A DNA stretch of 64,000 bases from Xylocopa sonorina (GCF_050948175.1 NC_135194.1:10904033-10968032), one strand, 5' to 3'. Positions 11,261 through 23,470 are shown, counted from the first letter of the stretch. Program-made: numbers and translations. Notes: generated from the sequence alone by a model not told the origin.

Positions 11261-12720
11261 CTACGAAAACAGCAAGGATCTGGAAACTGTGCCTACGTAA
11301 AATCGGCGGAGGCATTCCCGTGAAGCTGAAAAGTAAAAATTGACTCCGGGACGTCGAATAGCCCGTTGGCTCGCACAGCGGCTATGTGCAGTTTTAAATA
11401 GTCCGCGAAGGGCGGGTGGACCGAGCGAGGCAGTACGAGTATACCCCGTGCTCGCGCTTTCTGGGAATAGGGGTTGATGTGGGTAAGTTGGATGAGGTGG
11501 GCGAAGACTAGCAAAGGAACGGGTCTGGCGCACGAGGGAAATAGGGAGAAAAAGGGCGAAAGAGATAGAGGCCGAGTAGAGTAGACGACGAGGGCTGTCG
11601 GAGATAAGATGCAAACGAACCCCCTTTCGCGTGTCTCGATCGATAGCTCCACGCGGAAAATTCGAAAGTAAGATGCAATTAAACAGCGAGCGAGGGTAAG
11701 CAAGAAAAGGGGTGAGTTTTCCAACCCCGTAGGCCCTATCCCTCCCCTCCAGCCCACCCGTCCACCCGCCATCCTGCCTTCCGCCGCTCTGGCAGCCCTC
11801 CGACTCCCGCTGCCACCCCCGCTGCCATACACCCTTGACACCCCCTTCCCCCCGCCAATCCACCACCTATCCTGCCGAGCTTTCCATCCTCCTTACCTTT
11901 CTTCTTCCACGATGTACACTGTCCCTCTCTCTTCGATGGTCCTTGCTCCACTGTTTCTCTTCCGCGCTTTCCTTGAGCGTACACGCTCCGGCCGGCGTCG
12001 TCGGCCCGAAGGGAAGCAACCCTTTTTCCCAACCCTCTCTAGTATTTATATTGAGCGTCTTAAAGCATCTCCTCTGCCCCTCCCCTTCTCCTCTACCAGT
12101 TTCATCTCTCTCTCTCTCTCTCTCTCTCCTTCATTCTTGTTGCTCGTACAGTCTTCACCCCCTACCCTTCCTCCACCTCCTTTCCTTTTCTTCTTCTTCT
12201 GCTTCTTCTTCTCCTCCTCCACCTCCTCCTCCTCCTCCTTCCGCTTCTTCTCGTCATCCCACCCCCATGACGTCACTTTAAATACTCTTTTCGAGGGAGG
12301 TGGGTTGGCGACTAGTGGGTATAAGGGAATTGGTAGTTGCCTCTCCGGTGAGGAGGGGAAATCACTCTGTCTCATTCCCCTATCCAGTGCGTTCCTCCCT
12401 GTCCACTCTTTCTCTCTACAGATGTCTTACCACGATTCTTTCTCCCTTTGCATACACCGCTACCTGCACTCTTTCTCCTACCCGGCGTACCCCTTTGTCT
12501 CCCGCGTGTGCGCCCACCGCACCCTCTCCTTGTCCCGTCTCTCCACTCCCGTTCTCCACTCGTCCCCGTCCCTTTTTCTTCCCGCTTACGCCGTTTTCTG
12601 GACCCGTCCTCAGCCGTCTCCTTCTTAGTCCGACGTCCTACGACGACCGACCGCTCTTACCCTCCGTTCTCCACCCGTGCCCCGCGCTTCAACCCTCTCA
12701 GCCAGCAACGTTATCTCGCT
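11261..12720. other. largest purine-then-pyrimidine pair of blocks
   Basis: About 11460-11735 is G/A-rich, followed by roughly 980 bases (11736-12720) dominated by C and T. Long frames here, including one of 238 codons at 11912-12628, are serine/leucine/proline-rich products of CT repeats. An acceptor-like tract ending at 12421 is directly followed by ATG, but any CT-rich DNA gives such tracts. No gene is called. Confidence 0.65.
12104..12252. repeat. CT and CTT/CTC microsatellite cluster
   Basis: A pure CT run at about 12105-12129 and a degenerate CTT then CTC triplet array at about 12181-12252 lie inside the pyrimidine block. Confidence 0.85.
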
Positions 12721-14010
12721 ACGCAACGGGAATTAGTAAATATTCTTGAGGTCGGTCGCAGTGTAATGCAGCCAGTACGTGGTGCATCCCCCTTTTACTA
12801 ACGGAAGCCCGTCTTTCGTTGCTTGTTGAAGTGCATGTCGTTAGAGGCACACGGCTTCATTTAGATACTTGGTCCTGCCGCGAGTTTCTTCGCCGCTGAA
12901 TTGCGGGGAATTATGGACGGCGGAACGTTCAACTTCATGTGACCAGTTCTGCCGGCGGTTTCAAGCGGTCGCACGCTTGCGTTTTATCGACTGCTCCTTG
13001 CTTTATTCCTAATTCCGCCGGAACGGATACTTTTTTCCGGTTACTTCGTAATTTACGAACGGTCGGGTTTTAATATACGCGGTATTACGAGGACTCGAGA
13101 CGTGAAATTGTTTTTTTAAGGATGCGAATGTACAGCGAGCATTGATTGTTGTTGTAACTTTCAATAGAAATGGCGTTGCATCGAAAGTAGAATTTATTAA
13201 GTTCATGTTTTTATAGATTAAATTTGATTTCATTGTAAATCGCTTAAATTTCTCAGAGACCATAAAATATTTTGGTAATATTGATTTCACGAGTCCTTTA
13301 CTTAAAGTCGTTTTTTTTTTAAATGAAATATGGAAAGCAATTTCGCCATTCTTGATTCGTATCTTACTTCACTCGACGGAATAACCTTTTTACAAGGATA
13401 CAAATTTCTTTGAACTAAATGTCATGAAAATTTCTTAATGTTACAGGTTGAAATATCAGCAATTTGCATCGTTTATTCTATTTCCAATCTGATAATGTTT
13501 AATATTCATTACCAAGGAATGTATAGCAATGAGTGATGGCGGAGAGAACCTCCATTGATTATGCGAATATTCGTTGTCAGTATTCTACGTTTGTCATTTA
13601 AAGTGATTCGCAATGTTTTGTCGATCATTAATCTTCGTAGTCATAAATGACAACGTTTCGTTATTGCGATATTCTTCTGATAATTTCGTAATGTATATTT
13701 TCTTGTTTAAATTAAAATATGCAACCCCTCCAAGACAGATATTATCGTTTAATTTGCATAATTATTATAAGAGATTTTTGTATACTTTTCAAAGGTCAAG
13801 TCGCCATTTTTCAATGGTAAAGATAAAGTCGGATATAATGAAATTAAATGAATTGTGCTTAAACTAATGACTGACGAAGAGTTTCGAATTCTTTATAGTA
13901 CAAAAAAATTAACTTAAAACACCATCTAAATGTTCCTAAAACTTTTCGAAATGTATGCAATTACAAAGGTTTCATATTGTATTACATTTAACTAACATTT
14001 GAATTTAATT
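12721..14010. other. AT-rich spacer
   Basis: No gene seen. The last 20 bases (ctaac near 13992-13996, then a T-rich tract) form the branch-point-like and pyrimidine part of the candidate acceptor at 14021. Confidence 0.5.
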
Positions 14011-14021
14011 GTTTCTTTCAG

Positions 14022-14232
14022 CACCGAAATTTGAAAGGACTGACGAATCGAGTCTACGATCGACGATGGGATCGCTCGAGACTGGACCAGCTCGGTTGAA
14101 ACCCGTGAAAATATCATCCGAATTGAGACAACACGATGGATCGTGCGGCGAAGGATCGACAGGTTCTCCTTGATCCGTGAAAGTGAATCATGTTCCCGTG
14201 CACAAAGGCCGGGTCGTAAAGGCTCCTCCGAG
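14022..14232 (+). other. candidate non-coding or untranslated exon
   Basis: A good acceptor (ctaac branch-like word, T-rich tract, TTTCAG ending at 14021) opens a 211-base segment closed by GAG|GTACGT, a strong donor. It coincides with a change from AT-rich to CpG-rich sequence. All three frames contain a stop, so it cannot be an ordinary internal coding exon. The frame starting at 14024 runs 49 codons to TGA at 14171 and could be the C terminus of a protein if an upstream exon feeds it. Untranslated or long non-coding RNA exon is the simpler reading; chance is also possible. Confidence 0.3.
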
Positions 14233-15013
14233 GTACGTGTATGATCGATGCAGGAAGTGGGAATTTTACGATCCGACATCGGTGATTTTTGATCGCCGGT
14301 GCGTCACGAACGAGGCCAGAGCGAATACTTCGTTTACACGTGCTATCACGGAGGAATGCCACCTCCATGGCGGACCATCGGGCATATTCCCGTACGTACG
14401 CCACGGCGAAACGACCGGGAACGGTCTCCTCTTTACGGGTGGCACGAGGTATGCGCAAACGTGGTAGCCGCGTTACCTGGTACTCGTGATTTATTCATTC
14501 CACATACATAATCGTTCACCCATAAACCAAAACGGCAGATACCTCTTGCTCGGTTGCGTACATCCGAGCAAATAACCGTCTCCTGTAAATCTCTATTTTC
14601 CCGTCCGTTTAAGTTCCCCGTGCATCCATTACGCGCATTACAGGGAATCGCTTCGAGACGATCTGATACGCGATGTTTTCCCGTTTTCCGAGTGGAGAGT
14701 TTTTAAGAACCGCAGGGAAATCAATTCTCAACCGCGTCTACTGCTCGTTCGAAATAAGGGTTCGCGATCAATCATCGATCATCTTTCAGTTCTACGATGT
14801 TAATATAATTACTCGGTAGAATAGCTGCAAATAGTAACGTTGCTCTAACCAAGGAACGAACGAATCTCGCTCGAGCCAACATCGAATGCTCAGCTAGCCG
14901 CGCGAAGGTTAAAATATCAGTGCAACCAGTAGGACAATAGTTTAGAAAGGCATCGTCGCAACACAGAACCCGCCGTTCGCGTATCACTCGCGTAAACACG
15001 CGGCTGAACTTAC
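14233..15013. other. CpG-rich to mixed spacer
   Basis: No gene seen. Overlapping open frames on both strands around 14100-14500 have no recognisable domain. Confidence 0.4.
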
Positions 15014-15152
15014 CAAGAGAAGACAGATGTCCACCGCGAGCGGCAGGAGCGTTTGGTCCGTCAAGGATGGACCCGCGTGGCCAGTTGTGGGCCGGTTGGT
15101 TGACGGGGCGCGTTCCCCGTCCTGTCGGCGAAAGAAACGACCGCTCCCACAT
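15014..15152 (-). CDS. weak candidate ATG exon, minus strand
   Basis: On the minus strand an ATG at 15152 opens 46 codons that end one base into a codon at TTG|GTAAGT. The product is rich in Gly, Pro, Arg and Ser, with no hydrophobic segment and no recognised motif. Other frames on both strands are open through the same bases, so this may be a composition artefact. Confidence 0.15.
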
Positions 15153-16440
15153 CAATCATCTCTCGCAGTTTCGTGGTAGAAAGGATCGGTTCGCGGAGCA
15201 AATCGTTCCATTGGGGGTCAGTGGTGGTTGCGCAACGAGTCAACATCGGGCCGCGAGACGGGTATCCGTGGTACCGGGGCAAGGAATACACCTCGAACGT
15301 ATAACTGGTCTTATTGACTTAACGGATCAATTTGATGCAAATCACTCGTTTGCGATATACACGACGGGGTTACGGTGCACGTCGGATTTCTCTGTTCGAC
15401 GGCGTAATGCCACGTAGAGTAAGCGGTGCCCCGCCGCGCTGTCCCCGCCGTTTACCTATCGCCTATCGTCGTCCCGTTCTACGACTCTGCTCGATCGTAC
15501 CAGCGAAGGAGCATTTGGAAATTAGCGAATGGGCCAATTATCGGACCGGCCAGCGACGATGGTGGGGAAGGGACCGATTGCGCGACTCGACCGATCCAGT
15601 CGAGGAACGCGGGAGGACTGCGGGTCACGGGGTAACTGTGGGAATCCTCGTGACGCGTCACGACCATCCAACGGACCTACATTCTCTACCGGAGGACCGT
15701 TCTTCTTTTTTTATTCTTCACGTATCGATAGGTCGGAATTGTTCCTACGACCGTTTCCTCTGGCGGGCTCTCTGGAGGGCGACGATCGGTACCTTTTAGA
15801 TTCTTGTTTCTGGAATTACAATATACTTGCGCTCAGAGCACTTTTTTGTGGGTCACTTGTTGTAGAATAGAATAATATGGGCTGTGTTGGAAGTACGAGT
15901 AAGAAATTGTTATATCTGAGGTAATTTATTAGTTTCGATTGGTCACTTTGGTTTATGGATTGATTATTCTAGCATCAGCTGATATGTGCATGTCTGTATG
16001 TCTTGACGTTAACCGTACTTAATTGGCTGAGTAAAAATTTACATTTTCTCAAGGTGTGTTAATTGCACCGTGAATGTATTACGAGACAAAGTTCATTCAT
16101 ATGCATCGTAAAGAACAATCAACCGTGTTACCGCAAACACGTACACTATGTAGCGTTATTCTACAAGCTATTCCATTTAATGTGTTGTAAATCAGTCGTT
16201 GCCACTGTTGATAGTCTACGCTGTTATGAAACTTACAGATTACAAAGTTGTGTCAATTTGCACTATGTGTGGTGTGTATACTTTAATTTCTGCGTTAGAT
16301 GCTTCCACGAACATTTATACTCTCGTGCTCATCGCGCTATCTAAATTAATTGAATAGCAGTTAAAGTCATTCGTGAAATTTGTTTAGTCGCGACGAGTAC
16401 GTGCAGACGAAATAAAAATTAGCGATACAGAAATGTTAAT
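15153..16440. other. CpG-rich then AT-rich spacer, no gene seen
   Basis: 15153-15830 is GC-rich with several overlapping open frames. 15831-16440 is AT-rich and empty. Nothing else was found. Confidence 0.45.
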
Positions 16441-16798
16441 ATGCAATTAGGGGATCGTTCGCAAGCTCGAAACGGTTCGCAGGAGCGACAGAAGCCAACG
16501 GAGCAGCATCGAACGCGTTGCACAGGTCCCATTGATCTTTGATCCCTTTCATGTTTATTAATTAATCGTTCTCCTGGCAGGTTACTTAACCGACGAGTGG
16601 TACCGCTGGATTACTTTCCAACCGCAAACGCTTCCCGCCCGCAAAAATCCCTCGATCACTCGGAACGGTGCTGTGCGCGTCGCCGATTTGCGTAGTTGAA
16701 AATTGTATAATCGCCAGCTGCGCAGCTGCGCCGATGAAAAGTCGATGTTGCGGAAACGATCGCGTCGAAAATGGAACGTGAAGAGAACAACGGCGCGC

Positions 16799-16845
16799 GA
16801 GGAAGAGAGAGAAAGAGAAAGAGAGAGAAAAAGAGAGAAGAAGAG
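16799..16845. repeat. imperfect GA repeat
   Basis: AGAGAG-type repeats interrupted by AAA. This is the purine half of another R-then-Y pair, with CT-rich sequence at 17010-17130. Confidence 0.8.
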
Positions 16846-16965
16846 GAGCATCGCGGGTAAAGATTATCGAAAAGTCGGCCGCGTGTGATGCGATTCCGAA
16901 GGTAGGCTTCTCGAGCGAGGAGTACGGAGCCGATCTTGAGTGGCCGTGGCGCGGAACAGCGCTCG

Positions 16966-17133
16966 ATGGAGCGGAACTACCAGTCACCTGCTCGCTTCCG
17001 GCACGTCGCTGCGATCGTTCTCCTCCCCGCCGCCTCGTTCGCTATCGCGCGAACCTTAGGACAGTCCTCTGAACGGTCTCCGCTATTTCCGTCCCCTCTG
17101 GCCTCACCTCGCCTTTCACCCTCTACCTCTTAA
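16966..17133 (+). CDS. small open frame with signal-peptide-like start
   Basis: An ATG at 16966 opens 55 codons to TAA at 17131. Residues 14-28 (VAAIVLLPAASFAIA) follow a basic N-terminal segment and end in an A-I-A cleavage-type site, so the layout resembles a signal peptide followed by a short serine/proline-rich tail. No cysteine or dibasic site in the tail supports a known secreted peptide class, and the tail is translated from a CT-rich tract. Chance is likely, but the hydrophobic core is cleaner than in any other small frame here. Confidence 0.17.
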   Translation: MERNYQSPARFRHVAAIVLLPAASFAIARTLGQSSERSPLFPSPLASPRLSPSTS

Positions 17134-19057
17134 TCCCGTATCGTCCTTTATAAGTTCGCCAAGTGGCACGCAACTGGTCCAGGACGATACACTTGCGTGA
17201 GTAGCTGAGCATATGCAAGTGGATGCAACCATTTTCAGTTCCATCGCGTATCTATCGCGGTTCTGTCCTGAACTTGCGTGTTACCAGGAAGAAACGAGTA
17301 GTTTCATGAAGAATACACCAATCAAATTTAGAAGTTACGCAATTTGATAGGAGATGCACGAATTCTTTTCAATTTTGTCCTTGAATTCTCTTGATCTCCA
17401 ATGCTCGCCTCCTTTTTAATCATGAAACATTTTCGAATGTACATCGTGGTAGACTTCTGTGACAGACTGTACGAATGAATCTATTTGTTGGTCGTTAGTA
17501 CAGTTACAAGTGAGAACTAGTCAATCAACGGCTTGACGTATAAATTCTTTCGCGGTTTTCTGTGGTCACACATAAGTCGTCATGCTACTACAAAGCTTCA
17601 CAGGTATGTTTGCGTGTACTTGTATATACGTCTGTGCGCATGTATATAGAGAGAAGTCTAGATAGCCACACCGCTTGAAGCGTTCCACGCCTGGGAACGT
17701 CGAGCATGACTAAGCGTTCCGGTTGCTTCGGATCTGGACTGGACAGGCAGATCGAACGATCGACCGATGGCCGTTCGTTTAATCGGGGCCACATTCAAAC
17801 TCGAGCCATGGAACTTGTAGTCACCGACGAATACCACGATTTTGGAGGATCCGTTTATTGTACTCATTGTTCTCGGCCGTGGTGTTCTATGCTCGCCAAT
17901 ACTCATTAAATCAATTAAACTTTAAGACAACTGGTATCTTACGACAGAGAACGCAGAATACAATGTCTAACGAACATTCGAACGTCGAGTGAGCAGCGTA
18001 TTACGCGAAAATAATTGTCTATCGATATTAAACCGTACATCGTTCGACTTCTGGTTTTCGTTCGTCGATGTTCTGTAATTAGAAGCGCTGTTTGAATTCG
18101 AACAGTTTTTATCGAGGAATCGATGCAAATACGTTAATAGAATAAAATCTAAAGAAGAGAAAGGAAAAGAGAAAAGGAGCAAAAAACGGATATCGATCTT
18201 GGGTGACATTCCACTGTGCAAGAATCACTCCTCGACCTCGGCTCGAAATTTTAATTCCCATTTTAACAGCTGTTCGAAAAATTACTTGGCCAACTACCCT
18301 CCACAAGTTTTCCACCCGTGGCCACACGAAATGGCTCCTACAGCGCCGCGAAACGATCGCACAACTTTATTACACGCACCTCCGTCCACACGAGTTACCC
18401 GCGCAAGAGCCACGTTCTGAGAAAACTCCGGCGAAAGAGCACACACTCGCCAGAAACGTTTCCGCGAATAATAACAAGCCCAAGTGCCCAGCCGTGGCAT
18501 TCCGCGATAATGGCTCAGAGCAGCGCCGAGTTCGAAAGTTCGATCCTATCGTCCGGTTTCGACGAAAGCCCGCGATCATTTCGCTCGAAACAATCTCGCA
18601 GGCGACGAGATCCCAGCTTCGATTTCCGGTGACCAAGGCGTCGTCGTGTCAAGGCGACGCTACCCTCGACTCTGTTCTTTCGCCAACGCACGCGGCCACT
18701 TCCGGGTATCCAAGCACTCCCGATATCCGCCGTCTGCTTATGCGCGTAATGGCGGCCGGATGGCGCGAGCCAGCCGGAGGTTAGTCGTTAAGCCTTAGTT
18801 AAAGGTTAGCGTCGGCGGGGTCGAAACTTTAAACGAGATCATTTCTTAGCTTAAATCCACCTAAATCCTCGATTTAAATCCGCTAATTGAAGACCAGCCG
18901 AAACACCGCGGATTCTTGCCGCGCGGCGATCATTTGACAGGGACGACGTAGGACGGGGACGTTTTGGGGGGATGAAAACTTTCGCCTCCTCGTGTACGAG
19001 GTAGCCGTCTAATTGTAGTATAATTCGCGGTTTCATCACGCGTAGACAGGTCGACAC
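17134..19057. other. mixed spacer, no gene seen
   Basis: A TTTATAA word lies near 17145 without a confirmed initiator. AT-leaning 17300-18200 and CpG-rich 18200-18800 hold only short, featureless open frames. The plus-strand frame of 193 codons at 18203-18784 does not begin with ATG and resembles nothing known. Confidence 0.45.
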
Positions 19058-19453
19058 ATGGCGCGGAAAGGAAAAGTGTTTCTAGGATGCAACTTTGAAA
19101 TGCGAAACGACGAATTTTCTGGAACTTGTAACGCACGACGAATAATAGAAACGATCGTTAAAATAATATTCGATCGCAGTTCTCAAATGTTGAGTAATCA
19201 TATGAACCAAGTGATGAATAAATCTGACGCGTCAACGTACGTATACTATCAGTACGCTCGGCTAGATGGTCACATCGATAGACAAGCATGCATACTTTTC
19301 ACCGATACAATAAAACGATTACATAGAAACCGAGAAAACGTCGAACGGAGCGAGGATATTGGGACCACGGTCCGTTCTACGGTTCCATTCTACGCGAAGC
19401 CCCGGGTAGAACGGCTAAGGGGGCCATTACGCGGCCATAAAACCGTGGGCTAA
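19058..19453 (+). CDS. uncharacterised open frame, 131 codons
   Basis: An ATG at 19058 with a favourable context (purine at -3, G at +4) opens 131 codons to TAA. The residue mix is balanced, with Asp, Glu, Asn, Ile and several Met, unlike the low-complexity frames elsewhere. A run of short aliphatic residues lies near residues 28-37. No domain, signal peptide or membrane segment is seen. A second, longer open frame starts six bases after its stop in another frame. It could be a single-exon gene, part of a transcript, or chance. Confidence 0.2.
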   Translation: MARKGKVFLGCNFEMRNDEFSGTCNARRIIETIVKIIFDRSSQMLSNHMNQVMNKSDASTYVYYQYARLDGHIDRQACILFTDTIKRLHRNRENVERSEDIGTTVRSTVPFYAKPRVERLRGPLRGHKTVG

Positions 19454-19458
19454 GCCTC

Positions 19459-20268
19459 ATGCACTGTTATACACATCCCGTGCAACCAGCACAAAAAAAT
19501 ACCACATTGTTCTACCCACGACACTCGCGTACCGGGAACGCGAAGCGACCGGCTATTCGGCAGAGGATATTAAGTGAAAAAAAAAACAGAAAACCAAAGA
19601 AAATACAGAAAAAAAAAGACGAAGGAGAAACAGAGGAGAGAAAAAAAAAGAAGGCTATTACCAGGCAGCCATCCGCGGCAGCCGCCTCGAGCGTGCTTGA
19701 TAACTTGGAGGATTCTGGAAATCGTGAATCGCGTAAGTACGCTTTGTATCCGTTCGCGTGCTCCGGAAGAATTATTTCGGATGTAAAAAGTGGCAGGCAT
19801 TTCCGTGGCGAATGCGAGAAGTCCGTGAAAGAGCGGATCCCCGCGGATATCGCTTCAGAAATATTTACCGTTTTTGTGAAACGGGACGAGGAGGAATATT
19901 TTTGGGAAAGTTGTTACGCGCGCGGGGACGCGCTGGCGGCGTTTTATTGTCCGGATTGCGGGCCGTGGCTTCTCTCGACTGCGATTTCGGCGACGGCGAG
20001 CGGTCGAGCGAGTCCTCCGGATCGCGACTGCACCTGTCGTCGAGCTATCGAACGTGAGGGAGAGATCGGAACGCGAGAGGCACCGTTTACGCGCGCCACC
20101 CAGCTAGAAACTCGGTTGCAACTGGTTGAAAATTCTTCGACGATACCTTTTTTTATTAACTATGAAAGTAACGCGTTGGATGAACCTAAGAAACGATCCA
20201 ATTCGAAGCTTGGAAGTATAGAAGATCTATCTGATCCAAGAGAACTAACGGCAAATAATTGTTTATAA
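19459..20268 (+). CDS. uncharacterised open frame, 269 codons
   Basis: An ATG at 19459 opens 269 codons to TAA at 20266, the longest balanced-composition frame in the window. Residues 41-70 are a Lys/Glu-rich basic stretch encoded by an A-rich purine tract. Later there are cysteine pairs (YCPDCG, DCTC) that loosely recall a zinc-binding knuckle but fit no defined family, and the C-terminal third is acidic and serine-rich. A GTAAGT word at about 19732 lies inside the frame and could instead be a splice donor, which would break it. There is no neighbouring gene to support it. Confidence 0.2.
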   Translation: MHCYTHPVQPAQKNTTLFYPRHSRTGNAKRPAIRQRILSEKKNRKPKKIQKKKDEGETEERKKKKAITRQPSAAAASSVLDNLEDSGNRESRKYALYPFACSGRIISDVKSGRHFRGECEKSVKERIPADIASEIFTVFVKRDEEEYFWESCYARGDALAAFYCPDCGPWLLSTAISATASGRASPPDRDCTCRRAIEREGEIGTREAPFTRATQLETRLQLVENSSTIPFFINYESNALDEPKKRSNSKLGSIEDLSDPRELTANNCL

Positions 20269-21100
20269 ATTATAAAAAGCGTGCTGTGTTTTTACTGACT
20301 GTTACAGTACTAATTACAGAATGAACAATTAAAGGAATACAAATAGCGGAAGAATCGCTAAGGCGGCAGTAAAAAGGCCTCGCTACGCTGCATTAATTGC
20401 ACAGAAAATGGCGAGCGTACGTACAACTTATCCGCGAACACTGAAACCGAGCCAGAAATGCTCAGCATCGAGTGCCACTCGACGCAAGCCAAAGACACGT
20501 GCTTCATAAGTCGTTGGTATAATCGAGACTGATTGTAATATCAAAGTTCAGACTAAGTATGAAATAAAAAAAAAAGGCCAGAAGAAAAATAAACTATAAT
20601 GGTCACCCAATAAGAAGAGTCCCGCCATCGATCGTACAAATTGGCAAGGATATATGAACATCGCGAGGACGTGCACAAATGGCGAACCGTTTCCCGTCTG
20701 GCAGGGGGGGTAGAGTGGGGAGCGCACCTCTGAAAGTGCATTCATTTGCAAGCTGAAACAAGGCGCACTTAAACGGTTCGAGGGCCACTTAATTTTTAAT
20801 ACGACGATCCGTCTCCATACGAACAGAGGGGTGGAAACGCGATCGGTACCAACCGATACCTGGTGTGCGCGTAGTCGAGTGTCGCCGCTGTCTTTTCCAT
20901 TATAATAATCCCGGCGTGAACAATACGCGGGAGCTGACAATTCGGTGGCGGTGGCTCTGGAAACATTTCCATGCCGCGCGGCCGTAATGTCGGCCGGGTT
21001 GCTTGAAAAATTATGCGCCGCTCTTCAAAAACAAAAGGAAATGCCTTAACATCCGAAACCTACGACGTTATGCCGCGTTAACCCGGGCTATCTCGGATAA
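20269..21100. other. spacer with a hydrophobic minus-strand open frame
   Basis: A minus-strand frame (20548-20940, 130 codons without ATG) ends in a very hydrophobic tail. A TTTCAG acceptor-like site at about 20758 would fall inside it. The hydrophobicity comes from an AAAA/GAAA-rich plus-strand tract, so no gene is called. Confidence 0.4.
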
Positions 21101-22150
21101 AATGATCCCTACCTCGACGAGGAAAGGAGGGACTGGCGGGTCGGAAGGGTGGCGAGCTGCTACGGTGGGGAGAGTAGGCTTGGGCGAGGGAGAGAGAGAC
21201 GCGGAACGTTAAGGGTGGCTGTTGGTAGCGGGCGCTGTCGTTAGTAGGGTGCAGGCGCGAGAAAATCGCGGTGCCAGGTATCGCGTTACTAATTCAGCAA
21301 CCCCTGAAATACATCCATTCATCGATGCACACCGGGTACGCGGATGTGTAGAGGAGGAACCGAGGCCTCTATTCTGTCGCGTCGTCGTCGGCTATGGCGG
21401 TTCCACTGGAGACAGAACGACCCAGTGTACGGCAACCGGGACCCGCGAAAAAGGAGCAAAAATGGCGAGGGCTCACCGTGACGTTGCCCGGTGGGACAGG
21501 GACGGATGCGTCGCGAGCCGACGGGAGGAAGAAAAGCGGGAAAAGACTGAGGGGTTGCGAATGGGAGAACGCGAACAATGGAACGGGGGAGAGGGAAAAC
21601 TGTGTGCTTATATGGATATTTTAAATATATTTGTCTATACGTTGGTAGATACAAGTATCGCGACGCATGGTTGATTGTAATAAATGGTATTAAGTTTGAA
21701 GCGTTACCATTGGGGAATATTTTGAACCAGCAATTTATTGGTATTGGGATTTGGAGCATGAGAAAGACTCGTATTTAAGTGGGGATTCGAAATAAGTTCA
21801 TTAGATCTTCACGCTATGAAATACTATGAAACTGACTGTCGATTTATTCGCTATACAGATCAAAATTGTACTAATCTCTCTCTATAGTATGAGACGAAGA
21901 GAATAAGCAATGAGTCGTATAAATAAAGACGAAGGGATGAATAGAAGGACGAAGCAAGGAGCAGAAGAGCTGTATAGACAAGGGTGGAACGAAGAAGGAG
22001 ATAATAGCGTGAACGACAGAGAGTCGAACCGGAAACAGAGTCAATGACTCGAGCTTCGAGTCAATCCATTCGAGGTGACAAGAAAATGTACTCTTAGATA
22101 GACACCTGGAGAGAGACCTGATATATCGAACAAATTTTAACCGATCAATC
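21101..22150. other. purine-rich block
   Basis: 21110-21600 and 21880-22060 are G/A-rich on the plus strand. Open frames on the minus strand are correspondingly Ser/Pro/Phe-rich. No gene seen. Confidence 0.55.
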
Positions 22151-23470
22151 ACTAAATCATTTCATGGAACACGTTCAATGAAACAGACTGTTTTAAGTTT
22201 AGAAATTTCGATTACCACGTTGCCTCGTTTCCTTAATTGAGAATTTATCGTTAAGAACATGACAAATGTATTGTCCAGTAGAATATCAATACACACAAAT
22301 TTTCAGCTTTTATTCGAGATGAATCACGAGGCAGGCGATGGAACGCGCGGCGTTCAAAATAAACCTGGCCAACAACGTTCAACAATCTGTTTCACGCGGG
22401 TACGATAAAATCGTCCGGCAAAAACGTCGCGATGACTATCACGAGTTTTATCCAGCGACGGTTTTTCATCCCGCGGTTCGTTCTTTTCAGGATCGAGCCG
22501 AACCCCGTCGGATCAGGCGGCGCGCTCCGCGCGACCGTAGCCAGGGCACCTTCTCGCTTCCCACACTTGACTCGCACGATCCGACATTAACTTGATTCGT
22601 ACGCCCGGGCCGGGGGGCCCGGGGGTGATGCGAGACTGATGCATGCCCCGACAGATACAGAAGAAAAGGAACGCCGGAGCTAACCATACCGGAGTGTATT
22701 ACGAGAATCGATCGGCTTCCTTCTTGTTCTCGTTCTTCTCGTTCGTCCCCGTGATGCTCGCCGGCCGAACGCGGCTGTAGTTACTTCTTCTAACCGACGT
22801 CCCCTGAATGAATGCCGGGCTCCTCCTCATCGGGACTTCTTTTTTTGTCCCGTTTGTTTTCTCTCAGCCGTTGATGCTTTGTGCAAATTTTCCCTCCCGA
22901 TCGCAAAGTATACCGTTCCATTCTGCGGGAGGCACTGAAAGTATCGGAAAGAACGGTGATTAATTAGTTCCCCGGGACGTATTCGTTAGTTCGATTCCTT
23001 TTCCGCCTTTACGCTCGCCGAACATTTGTCGCGACGCGGAGTCCTTGCTCGCGCACCATCATTTTCCTTCGTCGATACGCTCGTTGTTGAACATTTTTGG
23101 GACGTAGACGTTGGTGGTTCGTCGAGGTGAGATCGCGTCGGTTCGTCTCGAAGGCGACGGCGATACGCGAGGTTCCTCTCGAGCTGGACGAACCTCGAAG
23201 CAGGCGAGCTTCTCTTTTTACAGGGACACTGGTGTCGCGAATTTTCTGAGGCTTTAACTCACGGTGACGTGGAGAGCGGTGGTTCCCTTATTTCTTTGAT
23301 CTTCAGCCAACCGCTTATCTGGCTGGTGGACTCAGCTGAATCCAATCCATAAGAGAAATCTCATTGGAAGATCGGGGGTATCGCGGTGACCGGTTTTTCG
23401 AGATCGGATAAACAGAGCCGAGGAAACCGAGGTGGGGAACCTGACCGAGTTCTCTTTTTGCGTAGGCGTG
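22151..23470. other. CpG-rich stretch with G/C-run palindrome
   Basis: A GGGCC/GGCCC palindromic run lies at about 22605-22626. Pyrimidine-rich sequence follows at 22820-22910. No gene or paired repeat seen. Confidence 0.45.

Noticed and set aside
11898..12032. Minus-strand AAG|GTAAGG donor with a Lys/Arg-rich open frame
   Set aside because: No ATG, no polypyrimidine acceptor upstream on that strand, and the frame is the complement of a CT tract.
11912..12628. 238-codon plus-strand frame
   Set aside because: Translation of CT and CTT repeats; low complexity in every frame.
12421..12628. CT-rich acceptor followed immediately by ATG
   Set aside because: The whole 1-kb block is pyrimidine-rich, so an acceptor-like tract is expected; the downstream frame is low complexity.
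20548..20940. Minus-strand frame with a very hydrophobic C terminus
   Set aside because: The hydrophobic tail comes from an A-rich plus-strand tract; no ATG and no conserved motif.
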